From Micromussa lordhowensis (Eukaryota; Cnidaria; Anthozoa; Scleractinia; Lobophylliidae): a stretch of DNA of 64,000 bases. The notes below the pieces were generated by a model. The model ran no database searches. It worked only from the letters and a program-made list of their open reading frames with translations, and was not told where the DNA came from. The translations under genes and the position numbers were made by a program. Below, one piece after another: positions 10,231 through 20,647 of this stretch (position 1 is the stretch's first letter; every line of letters begins with the position of its first letter). The DNA lies in NCBI GenBank assembly GCA_964020085.1, contig OZ026608.1, positions 19,096,544 through 19,160,543 on the forward strand, written 5' to 3'.

Positions 10231-11378
10231 ATTATTATTTTTCCTTTTGAGCAGCTGACTCATGTTTTAAAGTGGTTTCCGTATAACGAACTTACGAATT
10301 CCAAGGAATACTGAATTCAAAACCCGATATATTTCCAATTTATCAGATTTTCCTGCACTGACATATTTTGTATGGCTATGGCTAAGGCTTAAAATGTTCC
10401 AATTGTTGCTCCATAGGGACCCTTGTTAGAGGTTCGGTATTAGTTCTGTGCTGAGATTCTAGTGGGTCTTGATTATCTGTACTTTTTTAATCCTTTCAAC
10501 AGGTACCTCAATTGCTTTTTTCCTGCGGCTTAAAAATTGCAGTGTATCCCAGACGCTGATATCTATCTCTTGGATGATACACTAAGTGCTGTTGACTCCA
10601 AAGTTGGCCAACGAATTTTTCAAAACTGTTTCAGCAGAATCCTGGCTGACAGGCTTCCAATCTTAGTCACTCATGAAGTGCAATATCTGGAGAATGCGGA
10701 TCACATTTTGGTACTCGACAATAGGGTAATTATAAGCGAAGGGACGTATTCTGAACTCAGCAAAAACGACGATTTCTTCTCGAGGTTGATCACAGATGCA
10801 GGGCAAAGTGACGATCAAAGAAGCTTTCCAAGCGCCTCATCAGACAATCGGAATACTGAGTTGTTCTACCGACCAGATGATTTAGGCGTTGAAAGAGCTG
10901 TAGAGGATAAAGTGAAAGGAGCAGTTTCTTTAGATGTTTACTGGCAATACATTGAAGAGGGGGAAAAAGCCGGTACCTCTGGTGGTAAGAGTATGTTAAT
11001 CAATGAGTCCAAACATCGTCCGCTTCTCTATGGCATCTCCTCAATCAGGTTGGAGGTTAGAAATTTACTCTCATCAGACCGTAAAACATATTTAAGGTCC
11101 CAGGATCACATGTGGGACGGTAAAAGGTATTATTATAAGAATTGTAGACTAATTAGCCCACAAACCACAAGGCAAGACACAAAAAAGTCTTTAACAACAA
11201 ATCTTGAGACTTTCACTTTCGTGTCTAAACTTTTTTTAAGGTAAATAGTTGTACGGCTAACGGTAAAATTCCAATATTTGCGCCTAACACTGTTAAATTT
11301 TTGGCCTGTCTTACGGCTAATGGTTAACTCAATAGGTCACAGCTTCAACAGTATTTTGATCTCTTTGTCCAAAAAAAG

Positions 11379-11412
11379 TACCAGGAGTGGGGTTCCACTC
11401 GGCCATCCTGGT
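11379..11412 (-). pseudogene. tRNA-Leu fragment with 50-base internal deletion
   Basis: Only the two outer ends of the gene remain, acceptor strands plus parts of the T and D arms, joined at GGTTC/CACTCGG with one base of possible microhomology. The anticodon and B box are lost. The flanks match copy 11, so this was a full cassette copy. Confidence 0.85.
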
Positions 11413-11726
11413 CACGTTCGACGTAATTTGCGTGCCCATTTTTAAAAGACCATTTAAATTTAAATTTTACTAAATCTCCGACACTTTCAATGCAGGGTCC
11501 ATGCAGACTAGGTCGTAGTTCAAAAGTTGCGTGCTTTTAAAAACCCAGGTTGTGTCGTATTAGATGCAACTGTTCGCAAAATCTTACGTATACAGTCTGA
11601 ACATGTATATCCGTTAGATATATCACAGAGATGCCCACTCTAAAAGAACCCTTAGACAACATAAGTACTATATATGGGTTGACAATAATATATCTCCGTC
11701 GTATTCGGCAGTGTTGTTATCGTATT

Positions 11727-11810
11727 ACCAGGATGGCCGAGTGGTTAAGGCGTTGGACTTAAGTTCCAATGGACGTGTTGTCCGCGTGGGTTCGAACCCC
11801 ACTCCTGGTA
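11727..11810 (+). tRNA. tRNA-Leu-UAA: tRNA-Leu(UAA), copy 14
   Basis: Intact copy with GGAC variable arm and the same flanks as copy 12. It lies between the two halves of the ABCC pseudogene. Confidence 0.92.
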
Positions 11811-12074
11811 ATTAATATTTTTCCTTTTGAGCAGCTGTCTCACGTTTTAAAGTGGTTTTCGTAGAACGAACTTACGAAGTCCAAGGAATACTGAATATTT
11901 CCAATTTATCAGCGGCTCAGAAGATTTTCGTGCACTGACTTATTTTGTATGTCTATGGCTAAGGGTTAAAATGTTCTAATGTTTACTTCATAGGGACCCT
12001 CGTCCGTTCGTTTTATTTCTTTTGATCGCTACAAACTCCAGCAAGCACCTCCACGACAAGATGTTGAAGCCGTC

Positions 12075-12229
12075 TCGTTAAGGCGTTGGACTTAAGTTCC
12101 AATGAACGTGTTGTCCGCGTGGGTTCGAACCCCACTCCTGGTATTTTTTTAAACATATCAAAATACTGCTGAATCAATTATTTTGCCAATCGTTGCATTG
12201 ATATCTGCTTGGTTCACTGATCGCGCAAA
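12075..12229 (+). pseudogene. 5'-truncated tRNA-Leu in an inserted patch
   Basis: The acceptor 5' strand and D-arm start are missing; sequence begins at GTTAAGGCGTTGG and runs to TCCTGGTA (12143), followed by the downstream flank of copy 3. The 155-base patch splits a sequence that is continuous near 10069-10090 (GATGTTGAAAGCCGTGTCAC), and GCCGT appears at both edges. It looks like a reinsertion or conversion tract. Not a working tRNA. Confidence 0.75.
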
Positions 12230-12297
12230 AAGGCCGTGTCACATACACCTGTCCGCTTATATATCTCCGTCGTTTTCGGTAGCGCTGTCATCCCTTT

Positions 12298-12381
12298 ACC
12301 AGGATGGCCGAGTGGTTAAGGCGTTCGACTTAAGTTCCAATGGGCGTGTTGTCCGCGTGGGTTCGAAACCCACTCCTGGTA
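12298..12381 (+). tRNA. tRNA-Leu-UAA: tRNA-Leu(UAA), copy 15, two changes
   Basis: Full length, anticodon TAA. The anticodon stem reads TTCGA opposite TCCAA, which gives a C-C clash at 29-41. T-loop base 60 is A instead of C. GGGC variable arm. Doubtful function. Confidence 0.65.
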
Positions 12382-12423
12382 TTTAATACTCTTTTTTTGA
12401 GCAGCTGTCTCATGTTTTGAAGT

Positions 12424-12525
12424 GGTTTCTGAAAGTTAAGAATGATCATCGCAGTAAATTTTCCAACTTAAGCCAGTATTGGAAAGGAGAAGCCTGAAAA
12501 AAATCGGGGCTTCAACGCGAAGTTT
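12424..12525 (-). repeat. Fragment of a tRNA-derived SINE
   Basis: This stretch matches the tail region of the element at 57990-58200 (GAATGATCAT-GCAGTAAATTTT, AGAAGCCTGAAAAAAATC, GGGCTTCAAC). It stops before the tRNA-like head, so only the 3' part is present. Confidence 0.6.
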
Positions 12526-13539
12526 TCCGCCTAATTCCTGTAAATACACAGTCAGGTGTACGTTACTCTTGATAACACACCATTTTAATAGCTTTTGCAT
12601 TAACATAGATCAGTATTGTTGAGTTTTCATTGATGCAGATCTGCTAATGATAGTGAGATTTGCCCGATCAAAGCTTAAGGCGATCTTCACTTGATGGAAC
12701 ACAATTGTGAGTGTTTTTATGTGCTCGAAACGAACAGGAAAAAAACTCTTAGTAAGGATTGCGATCAGCTTTTAAAAGTCATTTTTGTTTCTGTTCTAGG
12801 TTGGTATTGGCGGTCGCACCGGTGCTGGAAACCTTGCGCTCATGGCAGCATCCCTGCGCATGCCTGAGCCTCAGGGAGAAGTTACCATTGATGACGTATA
12901 ACAAATACATTGAACATCCGGGCACTGAGAGCATGTGTTGGAGTGATTCCAAAAAGACCGTTTACCTTCAACGACAGTCTGAGGTGGAATCTAGATCCTT
13001 GGGAGCGCTGACATTTAGGCTGTTCTCGAGAAGGTACAGTTGAGGTCCAAGGTGGGTTCACGAGGGAGCTTCGACGAAGTTCCCCAACTCGTCATTACCG
13101 AGGGAGGGCACTTGAACCTTAGCGTGGAAGAAAGGCAACTAATTTGAGCTTTGTTACAGAATGCTAAAATCATTCTCCTTGATAAAGCTACGGCAAACAT
13201 TGATTACTAGGCTCGATTACCAGCTACTGTTCGGGAAAGGAGCCCGCGCTCCTTCCCGAAGTTCTCCTCGAGGGGCGCAGACCAGACACAAGAGAGCGGC
13301 GGAAATCGAGAATATTGATTACCTGACTGATAGAACGATACAGAACGTTATATGTAAAGAGATGTCAGAGTGCACAGTTCTAACCATAGCCAATAGACCG
13401 TGGACACCGTATTATGGTTTTTGAGAATGGAAAGATTGTAGAATTTGATCGGCCTGAGGGTTTTGCTGCAGAAAATAGACGGTTTTCCTTCAGAATTGTA
13501 TTTCTCATTTCAAGCAGAAAAAGAAAAATTATAATTTAG

Positions 13540-14179
13540 GAACAAAGCAAGTGACCCCAACCCAAAGTGATGACATTGCTGTGCGGGAATACATGTTAGT
13601 GTCTCTCCTCGCACCAAGAATACTGATATGATTTTTATTCTCATCTTTTAATTAGATATATGAGTCAGTTTAACACCATCTTTTTATAATATTTACACAC
13701 CCTGAAAGCCTGTAATGTAGTCTCGACTTGTATAATTTTGCTTACTATCTCGTGTACAATCGTATTAGCGCTTTTTACAGCTTTTGATGTGAAAACTGTT
13801 ACTAATCATATATGAACACTTTACACGTAGATTAATCTGTACGACTCAAGCGAAATACTGATTCTCCTTACTAAATTCCATACATTTATTTAAACATAAC
13901 ATTTCAGAATTCGTTGCTACCGTGAAATTATATTCTTTTATGTCATAGCTCTGGACTTGGGAATAAAGGACAAATTTTTGTAAGTCGAATTATTGGCCTC
14001 AATCTGAACCGGCTTTTTTGCCGTTGTGCGAGACTTGCATTCAGTTTAGATTAAACACTGCTTGTTTGCCTCTTGGCCAATTTGTACCATGACTTCACGA
14101 CGACTAGCTGTTATATTCCTTTACTAAGTTCCGGAAATCTCCGTGTCCTACTTAATTCTGCAAGAAACATCACATCTCC
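13540..14179 (-). other. 3' UTR and downstream region of Kv gene A
   Basis: No coding signal. On the minus strand an AATAAA lies at 13885-13890, about 290 bases past the stop of gene A, and is the best candidate poly(A) signal. The ABCC pseudogene ends convergently at 13539. Confidence 0.5.
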
Positions 14180-17100
14180 TCACACAAGGATACTATCTCG
14201 TCTGATACTTGCCTTCCTGGTCAGAGGAAGAGATGGACGCGGGGACGAAACTTGCTTCAAAGGTATCGGAGGCTCTTGGGAAGCCTGACACGCACATGGA
14301 GACCTGGCTGATTGCACAGCGTTAGAATCAAACACAAAGCTGTTTCGATCACAGATCTGCAGGCGATTTGGTGAACGCTGGTAACCACTGTCCGAGTTAT
14401 TAGAAATCACCGTAGAATCAGTTTGACTGGTTCTGCAGGCCAGCACAGTTGGCAAGCTCTGGCAGTCAACTTCAAAGTTTCGCTGCTTCCTGGGAATCTT
14501 CAGTTGTGCTTGCGCGAGGTTGTAGTACAAGGAGAAGGTGCTTCCAATCACAGAGGCGGAGGTAGAGAGAATGATGATGCCGCAAATGGAAGCGATACCA
14601 CCGATGACCTTGCCTGCAAATGATGCCGGGACAATGTCACCGTATCCTACCGTTGTCATGGTGATAACACCCCACCAGGCTGCGTTTGGCAGGCTGTGGA
14701 ACAACGATTTGGACTTAGCAGTGCCCCAGCTCTTCTCGGCGTACAAAGTGAGGCCGGAGAAGATGATGACAGGTATGAGGAGAATGAGGAGAAGAAGACC
14801 CAGTTGGTGACGGCTTGCCTTGACTGTCTTACCGAGAATCTGAAGGTCGTACAAGAGCTTGAAGAACCTGAAGATGCGAACCACCCGCGTCGTGTTCAGG
14901 ACTTCGATCAGTGTTGTGCGCTCGAACACAAGAAGCAGGTAGAGCGGGATTATCACCAGCAGGTCAATCCAGTTTTGCAGCTTCTTGGCAAATTGGAACT
15001 TACTGGGACAGAAAACCAAGCGCAACAGGAATTCCAACGTGAACCAACCTGTACACACCGAGTCTATGATCGTCAGCGCGTCCATGGGGGTCTGGGAGCC
15101 CTCAAGCTCCGTCGTCGTTTTCGTTGCTGAGGATTGTTTTAAAGAAAACTTTGTTAGTTTTGATCTTAGAAGAAACAAATGCTGATTATTTTTGGCGATT
15201 GAACGCCGTTACCACTGGACCGAAACGATGAAATCTAAAATACGCTGCCGCAATTTTTTTTAATTACTTACTGAAAAGAATTATTACACACAATCTACGA
15301 ATTACAGTCATTATCAACACTCACAAGAATCAAACAAAAAAAAAGTGCTGTAAAGAGTAACAAGGTCTCGAATCTTCTTTTTGTCTATTCCGAGCTTGTT
15401 TTTTCTCTAAAATTTACGGAGGGAAATAGTTGCAATTTTGATGGCAGTACCCTTAAAACTCTTTCATAAGTGATTGGTCTGTTTCGAATTTTTGGAACCA
15501 CCTGCCTGTGTGACGGCCAGTAATTGAATTTGAAGACATTTGATCGGAACACTAGCACGTCTGGACTAGAAATAAGTGAACCTAATTTAGTCCACACCCG
15601 ATATAAGGTGGCGTTGTTGTTTTTTGTTTGTTTTCCAAATTGAAACATTATCTTAAATCATATACAAAAAAACATGGCGGATGGTGAATTAAAGCTAAGT
15701 CGCTAGGGTATTTTTAACGCGACATAGTCGTAACTTAAAGGATCCGCGCCACGGTTTGTGCCTTGAAAACCTTAGCCTAATTTTTCAAGTTTGTCGTTTG
15801 CAATCCGTGTTAATCTTCTCCATCCTTATCCATCCTTGTTCCTTTATGATTTATTATTATCACGGATGTTTTTTCTATCTTAGTAATCTACTATTTTCAT
15901 GTTTTCTTCAATTAAAAGGTAATTTTGCACGTGGCCGAAAAATAACTCAAACTACCGAGACTGACTTCCTTGGGGATGTAGTTTTGCGAATTAGTTAAGT
16001 ACAGTGAACATCTTTCCTCCCTACTGATGCTCCCAGTCAGTATTAGTTCGCCGCTCTACTTACTCGCGGTGGCCTCATGGTTAGTGCGCTCGACTACGGA
16101 GCGAGCGCTCCGGGTCCGAGCCCTGGCCTGGGACATTGTGTTTTTCTTAGGCAAGACACTTTACTCTCACGGTGCCTCTCTCCACCCAGGTGTATAAATG
16201 GGTACCGGCGAATTTAATGCTGGGGGTAACCCTGCGATGGACTAGCATCCCATCCAGGGGGGAGTAGAAATATTCCTAATCGCTTCATGCCACGGAAACC
16301 GGGATAAGCTCCGGCCTGATGGGCCACTTGGCTCGTATGCAGACTTTACCTACTTACTATAATTGTTGGCTCCATGTGTCACATTGCGAGTCACCGTCAC
16401 TTCTCTGACTCCCTTGAAGTATTCTACAGTCCACAGACAAATAGTGAAGATGGAGGTGACAATGAACCCCAGAGAAACCCAAGCAAATACCTAGTAATAA
16501 ACAAGTTAAATGAAGCCTGGTTGAAAATATAGAAAAAAAACCTATTATTATCTGTTTCGGCTTATAACCCATCCGGGCTATAGACCCATCTATCTGTAAA
16601 CAAAATATTACTAAAATGAATTCGATTTATTATGTTTAAACCGGCTTAAATAAAACCAGAACTATTACTTACGCAACCCTTTCGAAGTTGCATAAGCCGA
16701 GTTTACGGTATTGCAACCAAAATATGTACCACAACAGAAATTCGTGTAATTTGTAATTCAATAATTCCGTCAAAGAAAGACATCCCGAATTATTCAAAAT
16801 AATACACGCAAGCTTAAAAGGAGTTGTAGATAATTTTTAATAGAGAGGTACAAGGTAGATAACTTTCAATTTACTACATAAGGGTATTGAATACACTGAA
16901 AATTGAGAGGATCTGTTTCAGCCCCAAAGTGTCAATTCAGCCCTGCTGGACAAAGTCTGTTTCAGCCCTTCCTGGAGCCGTTTGAGCGCCATCTGGGCTA
17001 TAAAAGCTACATCAAAAGGCTATTCCAGCCCAGGGTAAGGCCCATTCCAGCCCAGGGACCAAATCAGCCCTAGCTAATTGGACTGTATTGGCCCTGATTT

Positions 17101-18059
17101 AAGGGAGCCAAATTAGACTCAAAAATAGGACTGTATTTTACTCACCGAAACGGCCCTATTTTTAGGGCTAAAACAGATCTTTCTGATTTACAGTGTACGA
17201 CAAAGCAACGTAATACAAAGGTTGACCGTTTGTTATGTACTGATAAAATAAGAATGTTACATAGGCCATAACATCATATGTCTTAAATTCTAAGTTGCCA
17301 TCTTGTATTCGTCTTTGTGGTTTAACACTGATAGAAATTTGCATATCTTTTGCTAAATAAACAGCAGAATTTTGAGATTATTTTTTGTTTCGTTCCATTT
17401 TGTGGTTTGTTGAAAGAAAGACATTTATTCATTTTTTTTACAAACTAGGCGCAAGTCAGCGAGTAGTTAACGTATCCACTAACTGTAAGCACAATAGAAT
17501 TAGAAGGTACCTTGGCCGTCGAAGAAGAATACGGATCATCCAAAATCTCCCAAACGATCGGCTGATTTCTTTGCCACCAAGATGAATTGGGGTGATTGTA
17601 AAACCGATCTCGCGGCCGCTCATCCGCCGAGTTTTCATATTTTGGCCTAAAATCTAAGGCCTGCAAGTTTGCCTGAGCGTCCCTGTGTTTCGTGTAATTT
17701 GGCCAACAACACGATTCCATTTGCTGCTCATCTAAACCCCAGTAAGCGAGTTCTTGCTCAAATAATGGACCGCAAATGTTACGAGGACAGTGAAGTTTAC
17801 CCGTTTGTAAATAGTTCAAAACCTGCGCGAAAACGCCTGGGTGTCGATCGAAAAAATATTCCCCCGTTTCTGGATCGTAGTCAAGTTTGCTTCGGTTCTC
17901 TAAGATCCTTGAGAGCGGAATATCTGGTATATTTCTCAGCGTGCTTAGGTACGGTTCGAAGAGTTTTCCGCCGACATTCAGAACAACACGATCTCTGATG
18001 TCTTTCTTTGAAGCGAGAGCATCAAGCTTGCTCGTGTCCCTTCTTTCTAGTGGTGACAT
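14180..18059 (-). CDS. Voltage-gated K+ channel, Shaw/Kv3-like (gene A)
   Basis: Pore-forming alpha subunit acting as a tetramer in the plasma membrane. Exons 17511-18059, 16358-16490 and 14180-15126 join in frame (phases 0 and 1) to 542 residues. T1 (about 22-125) has LNVGG and an H-x5-C-x20-CC zinc site, excluding Shaker/Kv1; EPYSS-like DDPYSSSTAK precedes S1, as in Shaw. S1 is encoded by its own exon (184-227), with NVT and NYT glycosylation sequons in the S1-S2 loop. S2 keeps WFTLEF and S3 keeps NWID. The filter is TTVGYGD (385-391). Oddities: S4 keeps R308, R311, R314 and K317, but the Shaker R1 and R2 sites are E302 and N305. S6 reads TSASVIG where PVP is expected, so both prolines are lost. 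The cytoplasmic tail is short. It may be a modulatory subunit; that is inference. Confidence 0.93.
15127..16357 (-). other. Intron 2 of Kv gene A
   Basis: GT-AG intron (donor GTAAGTAGG, acceptor TCCTCAG). A SINE fills 16066-16350; the remainder is AT-rich with no coding signal. Confidence 0.8.
16066..16350 (+). mobile_element. tRNA-derived SINE abutting a splice donor
   Basis: The head has Pol III box A (TGGTTAGTGCGC) and box B (GGGTCCGAGCCC) with tRNA-like spacing. The body contains CCCAGGTGTATAAATGGGTA and the L2-like CTGCGATGGACTAGCATCCC; the tail is GCAGACTTTACC. Related copies occur at 32051, 37446 and 49722. It is antisense to gene A, and its tail ends within a few bases of the S1-exon donor site. 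Confidence 0.8.
16491..17510 (-). other. Intron 1 of Kv gene A (T1/S1 boundary)
   Basis: Donor GTACCT at the 17510 side and acceptor TACTAG before 16490, phase 0. The same site is used in genes B and C. It contains the inverted-repeat element 16893-17196; otherwise no signal. Confidence 0.85.
16893..17196. mobile_element. Inverted-repeat element rich in TTCAGCCC
   Basis: Ends ACACTGAAAAT-GAGAGGATCTG / CAGATCTTTCTGATTTACAGTGT are imperfect inverse complements of about 32 bases. Inside, TTCAGCCC/TCCAGCCC and inverse GGGCT motifs recur at least eight times. Non-coding. Superfamily not assigned. Confidence 0.6.
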
Positions 18060-20647
18060 TTCTTCCTTTTAGTCTGCAATTTACGGCATGAAGCTCGCTT
18101 GGAATTCCTGATCTTAAACCGCAACTTTAACGAAAAGTAGACCAGAATTTCCCCGCGAGTCAAAGACGTATTTTGATCTCATCCGGGTCTTTATTTTTTC
18201 CTTGCACCTGTCTTCCCCAGCGTTCCCTAGCAACGAATGACATCGATGATTTTATCACCAAGCCTTGAATTAATTATATTTGTTTTCTTCTGCGGTGTAC
18301 AACCTAAAAATAAATACCCTTCCAATGTAGTTGCGTCCACGATGGTTTTTACAATCCTATTTCAAATTGATTAAAATTTTACAAAAATAAAAGCGAACGG
18401 CTAGGAAAAATTAATTCATTGCATAGCAAGGTTAAATTGTGCCTCTGAGACTAAACCTTTAGCGAAGGGAACAAATCATTCGCTGCGGCCATCCTCAAAA
18501 CCAATATTTTGCACCAAAATACTTCCGTGGATTAATTGTTGTAACTTCTTTAAAACTTAACTGTCAATTTCAAAAACTTAACCTGTGATTTCCTAGCTAT
18601 TCCATAATAGTGCCAAACAGGCGTTTATTGAAGGATCAGGCTTAATTTTAACAATTTTCTGCGCAAATATTTTCACACATTTTCAGATAGTGGACTTTAA
18701 GATTTGTGTCAAATTATACCATGCATATCTCTAAAAACGTTCTAAAGTATAAAGCGCCTATTTTGGAGTTATTAAAAAAGACATCATGTTTAAGAATGAA
18801 CCCTGAATGCATTTCATTTCAATTTCGTTACAAGGCCCATTTGTAGTTCTCGTGACTTATACGGAAGATAATGATGAGGCAAGGCTGATTACTAAATAGA
18901 AAGCTTAACGGGGCAACGACATGATAGAGTCCGAACTGAAAGCCAAGAATTGCACCCGTGGACAGCTGTTTCGACATGGATGGGTCTCGTCTGCAGGGTG
19001 TAGCAGCTAAAAGTGAAGCAGCCGGCTGGCGGACCGATTGTTCCTTGCATCATTGTATAATAGTAGACTTCGTTAAAGCATTCAAGAGATCGACGCCTGT
19101 CGTTTTATGTCCGTTATAAAATATTTGGAAATTTTCGGGCAGAATAAGTGCGCACAGTAGGAAAAGAAGGGGGAGTGCTGGGGGAACAAATGCCCTTCCT
19201 CGCTGCATGTTCCTCGCTCCATTTCTGAGTCGCCTAAAGCCTGTCTAATAAACGAGGCCTGGTACACAATGATGAAAATGAGTTAATTTGCATATGAATA
19301 AGACTTATCTCGTCAGAAACTGCGCTCTAGCACTGTTTTTCTCTCTGTGACAGCTAAAGGCACCTCATCCGGTATGACTCGTGACATCGGGCAATGACTC
19401 AAACATGCGAACGGTCGGTTGCACTAATTCAAATCTATAATACTTTAACTACAGCGACGATCTTCATTTGTACTGAATAAAAACTGACATCCGTGTAGCG
19501 TCTCTGATTGGCTGCTTCTGATTTTTTCGCGCGAGTAACAACCAATCAGATAGAGTCTCATTTCTCCTAAGGCTACGTCATCAGTATGGAATTTTTCTGC
19601 TGGAACCCAGTTGTCTCGCGGCCGGGGAAATGATTGAGCGCAAGGAGAGAGACAGAATTAACTTGAAAAATTTTGAACTTAGAAAATTGTTGTGTTTATC
19701 CTCAGACACACACAGAGACTTGCCAACTACATGGAGATGCGGCTCGGAGAGTGAAAGGTAAATGTCAAGCTACAAATTTTTTTATTTATTTTATTTATTT
19801 TTTCATCATGACCCGAATGTCAACATGGGCTTTTGTCCCACGCTCGTGACATTCACGGAACTTAAAATTTACTATCTTTCATGGTTTGTTAAATTCAATT
19901 TACTTTGTATAGCAGTATAGCATAAGCCAGATTAAAAATTAAGCTTCAAACGCAGAAAAAGTAACATCAGTTTAATAATGGCATAACAATATGCAAAAAC
20001 TCCAATCAACATTGCCTCATGCGACAGCATTTCCACATTGCCCACGTGGCAGCGTGCAATATCGCATAGCCAAAATAGCGCTGGTAGCTGGAAAAAAATA
20101 TACTGCTTACAATGGGCCATATTCTTGTTGTCGGCAATGGACTGAAATTAGCTTGGATAGGCTCATGCAGAGAAATATCATTAAAAGAGATAAATGCCAC
20201 TTGCATTTGAAAAGACTCCCCGCATTAGCCTCAGTTACAAGCTAGTTCTAGCACCTAGAATAAGAATACGAATATCGTCCATGAGAACTTTTTCTCTTAA
20301 AATGGTGGCAAACAGTCTTGCTTTGATAAGTGGGCAGAAAATTGCTAATTGTTTTGACACTCCGCCTCACAGTTTACTTGAATGTTACACGGAATGACGC
20401 ATGTCAAAATTGTTACGCACATCAATCAATAGCTCAAACTTTGCGCGGAATTTTTTTTGGGAGGGGATTGGGGCAAGAAATTTCAGGGTGGCATGATTCA
20501 AACATTGCACAATGTGTCCAGGTATTCCTTTATATGCAAAAAGAAGTGATCATCCCTACATAGTAAGGTCGATAAAATGGATCTGTCATTCACCAGACAC
20601 CTCTCCGTTCCAACTTTCCTCTCCTTGTGTATGCGTCGAAGCAACAA
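18060..20647. other. Intergenic region between Kv genes A and B
   Basis: This holds the presumed promoter of gene A (minus strand, left part) and the 3' end of gene B (right part). Minus-strand AATAAA motifs occur in a (TTTA)n tract near 19780-19800. A sequence around 20210-20275 recurs diverged near 34146-34215. A short inverted repeat with GATTGGCTGC and CAACCAATCAG lies near 19505-19550. The small ORFs look random. Confidence 0.55.

Larger units (their letters stand above)
1..12420. repeat. tRNA-Leu(UAA) amplification region
   Basis: The region is built from two recurring cassettes. Plus-strand copies at 630, 2001, 4017 and 7491 share an upstream block with a CCTAGCCTGGAAAGC-like stretch and a downstream AAACATAT block. 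Minus-strand copies share a flank ending in GTTGTTAAAAAGG and a flank with AATTGTCGACTCATATATAG. Plus copies from 9738 onward carry inverted versions of the second flank. Cassettes are therefore copied as kilobase pieces, in both orientations, and not as bare tRNAs. Every complete copy has a run of four or five T within about 25 bases of its 3' end, as expected for Pol III termination. Boundaries are approximate. Confidence 0.85.
10543..13539 (+). pseudogene. ABCC-type (MRP-like) transporter pseudogene
   Basis: Two remnants of an ABC subfamily C exporter. After a plausible acceptor (TTGCAG before 10543) the left part reads DADIYLLDDTLSAVD (Walker B and D-loop of NBD1), VTHEVQYL (H-loop) and the linker ERAVEDKVKGAVSLDVYWQY. 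The right part, after CTGTTCTAG at 12799, shows NBD2: GGRTGAGNLAL (Walker A with the essential Lys replaced by Asn), VGVIPKRPFTFNDSLRWNLDPWE in a shifted frame, LSVEERQL (signature-like), NAKIILLDKATANID (catalytic Glu replaced by Lys), TVLTIANRP and ENGKIVEFDRPEG. There are at least one frameshift and two in-frame stops, and about 100 foreign bases lie between two copies of an NIDY-coding stretch. No TMD2 exons lie between the halves, where tRNA cassettes sit instead. ABCC4-like is the nearest guess. Confidence 0.85.

Noticed and set aside
1..12420. Mitochondrial or plastid origin of the tRNA array
   Set aside because: Adjacent LINE, MITEs and spliced genes on the same contig show nuclear context.
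14423..15185. Plus-strand ORFs over gene A
   Set aside because: They are antisense shadows of the S2-S6 exon, with no recognisable domains.
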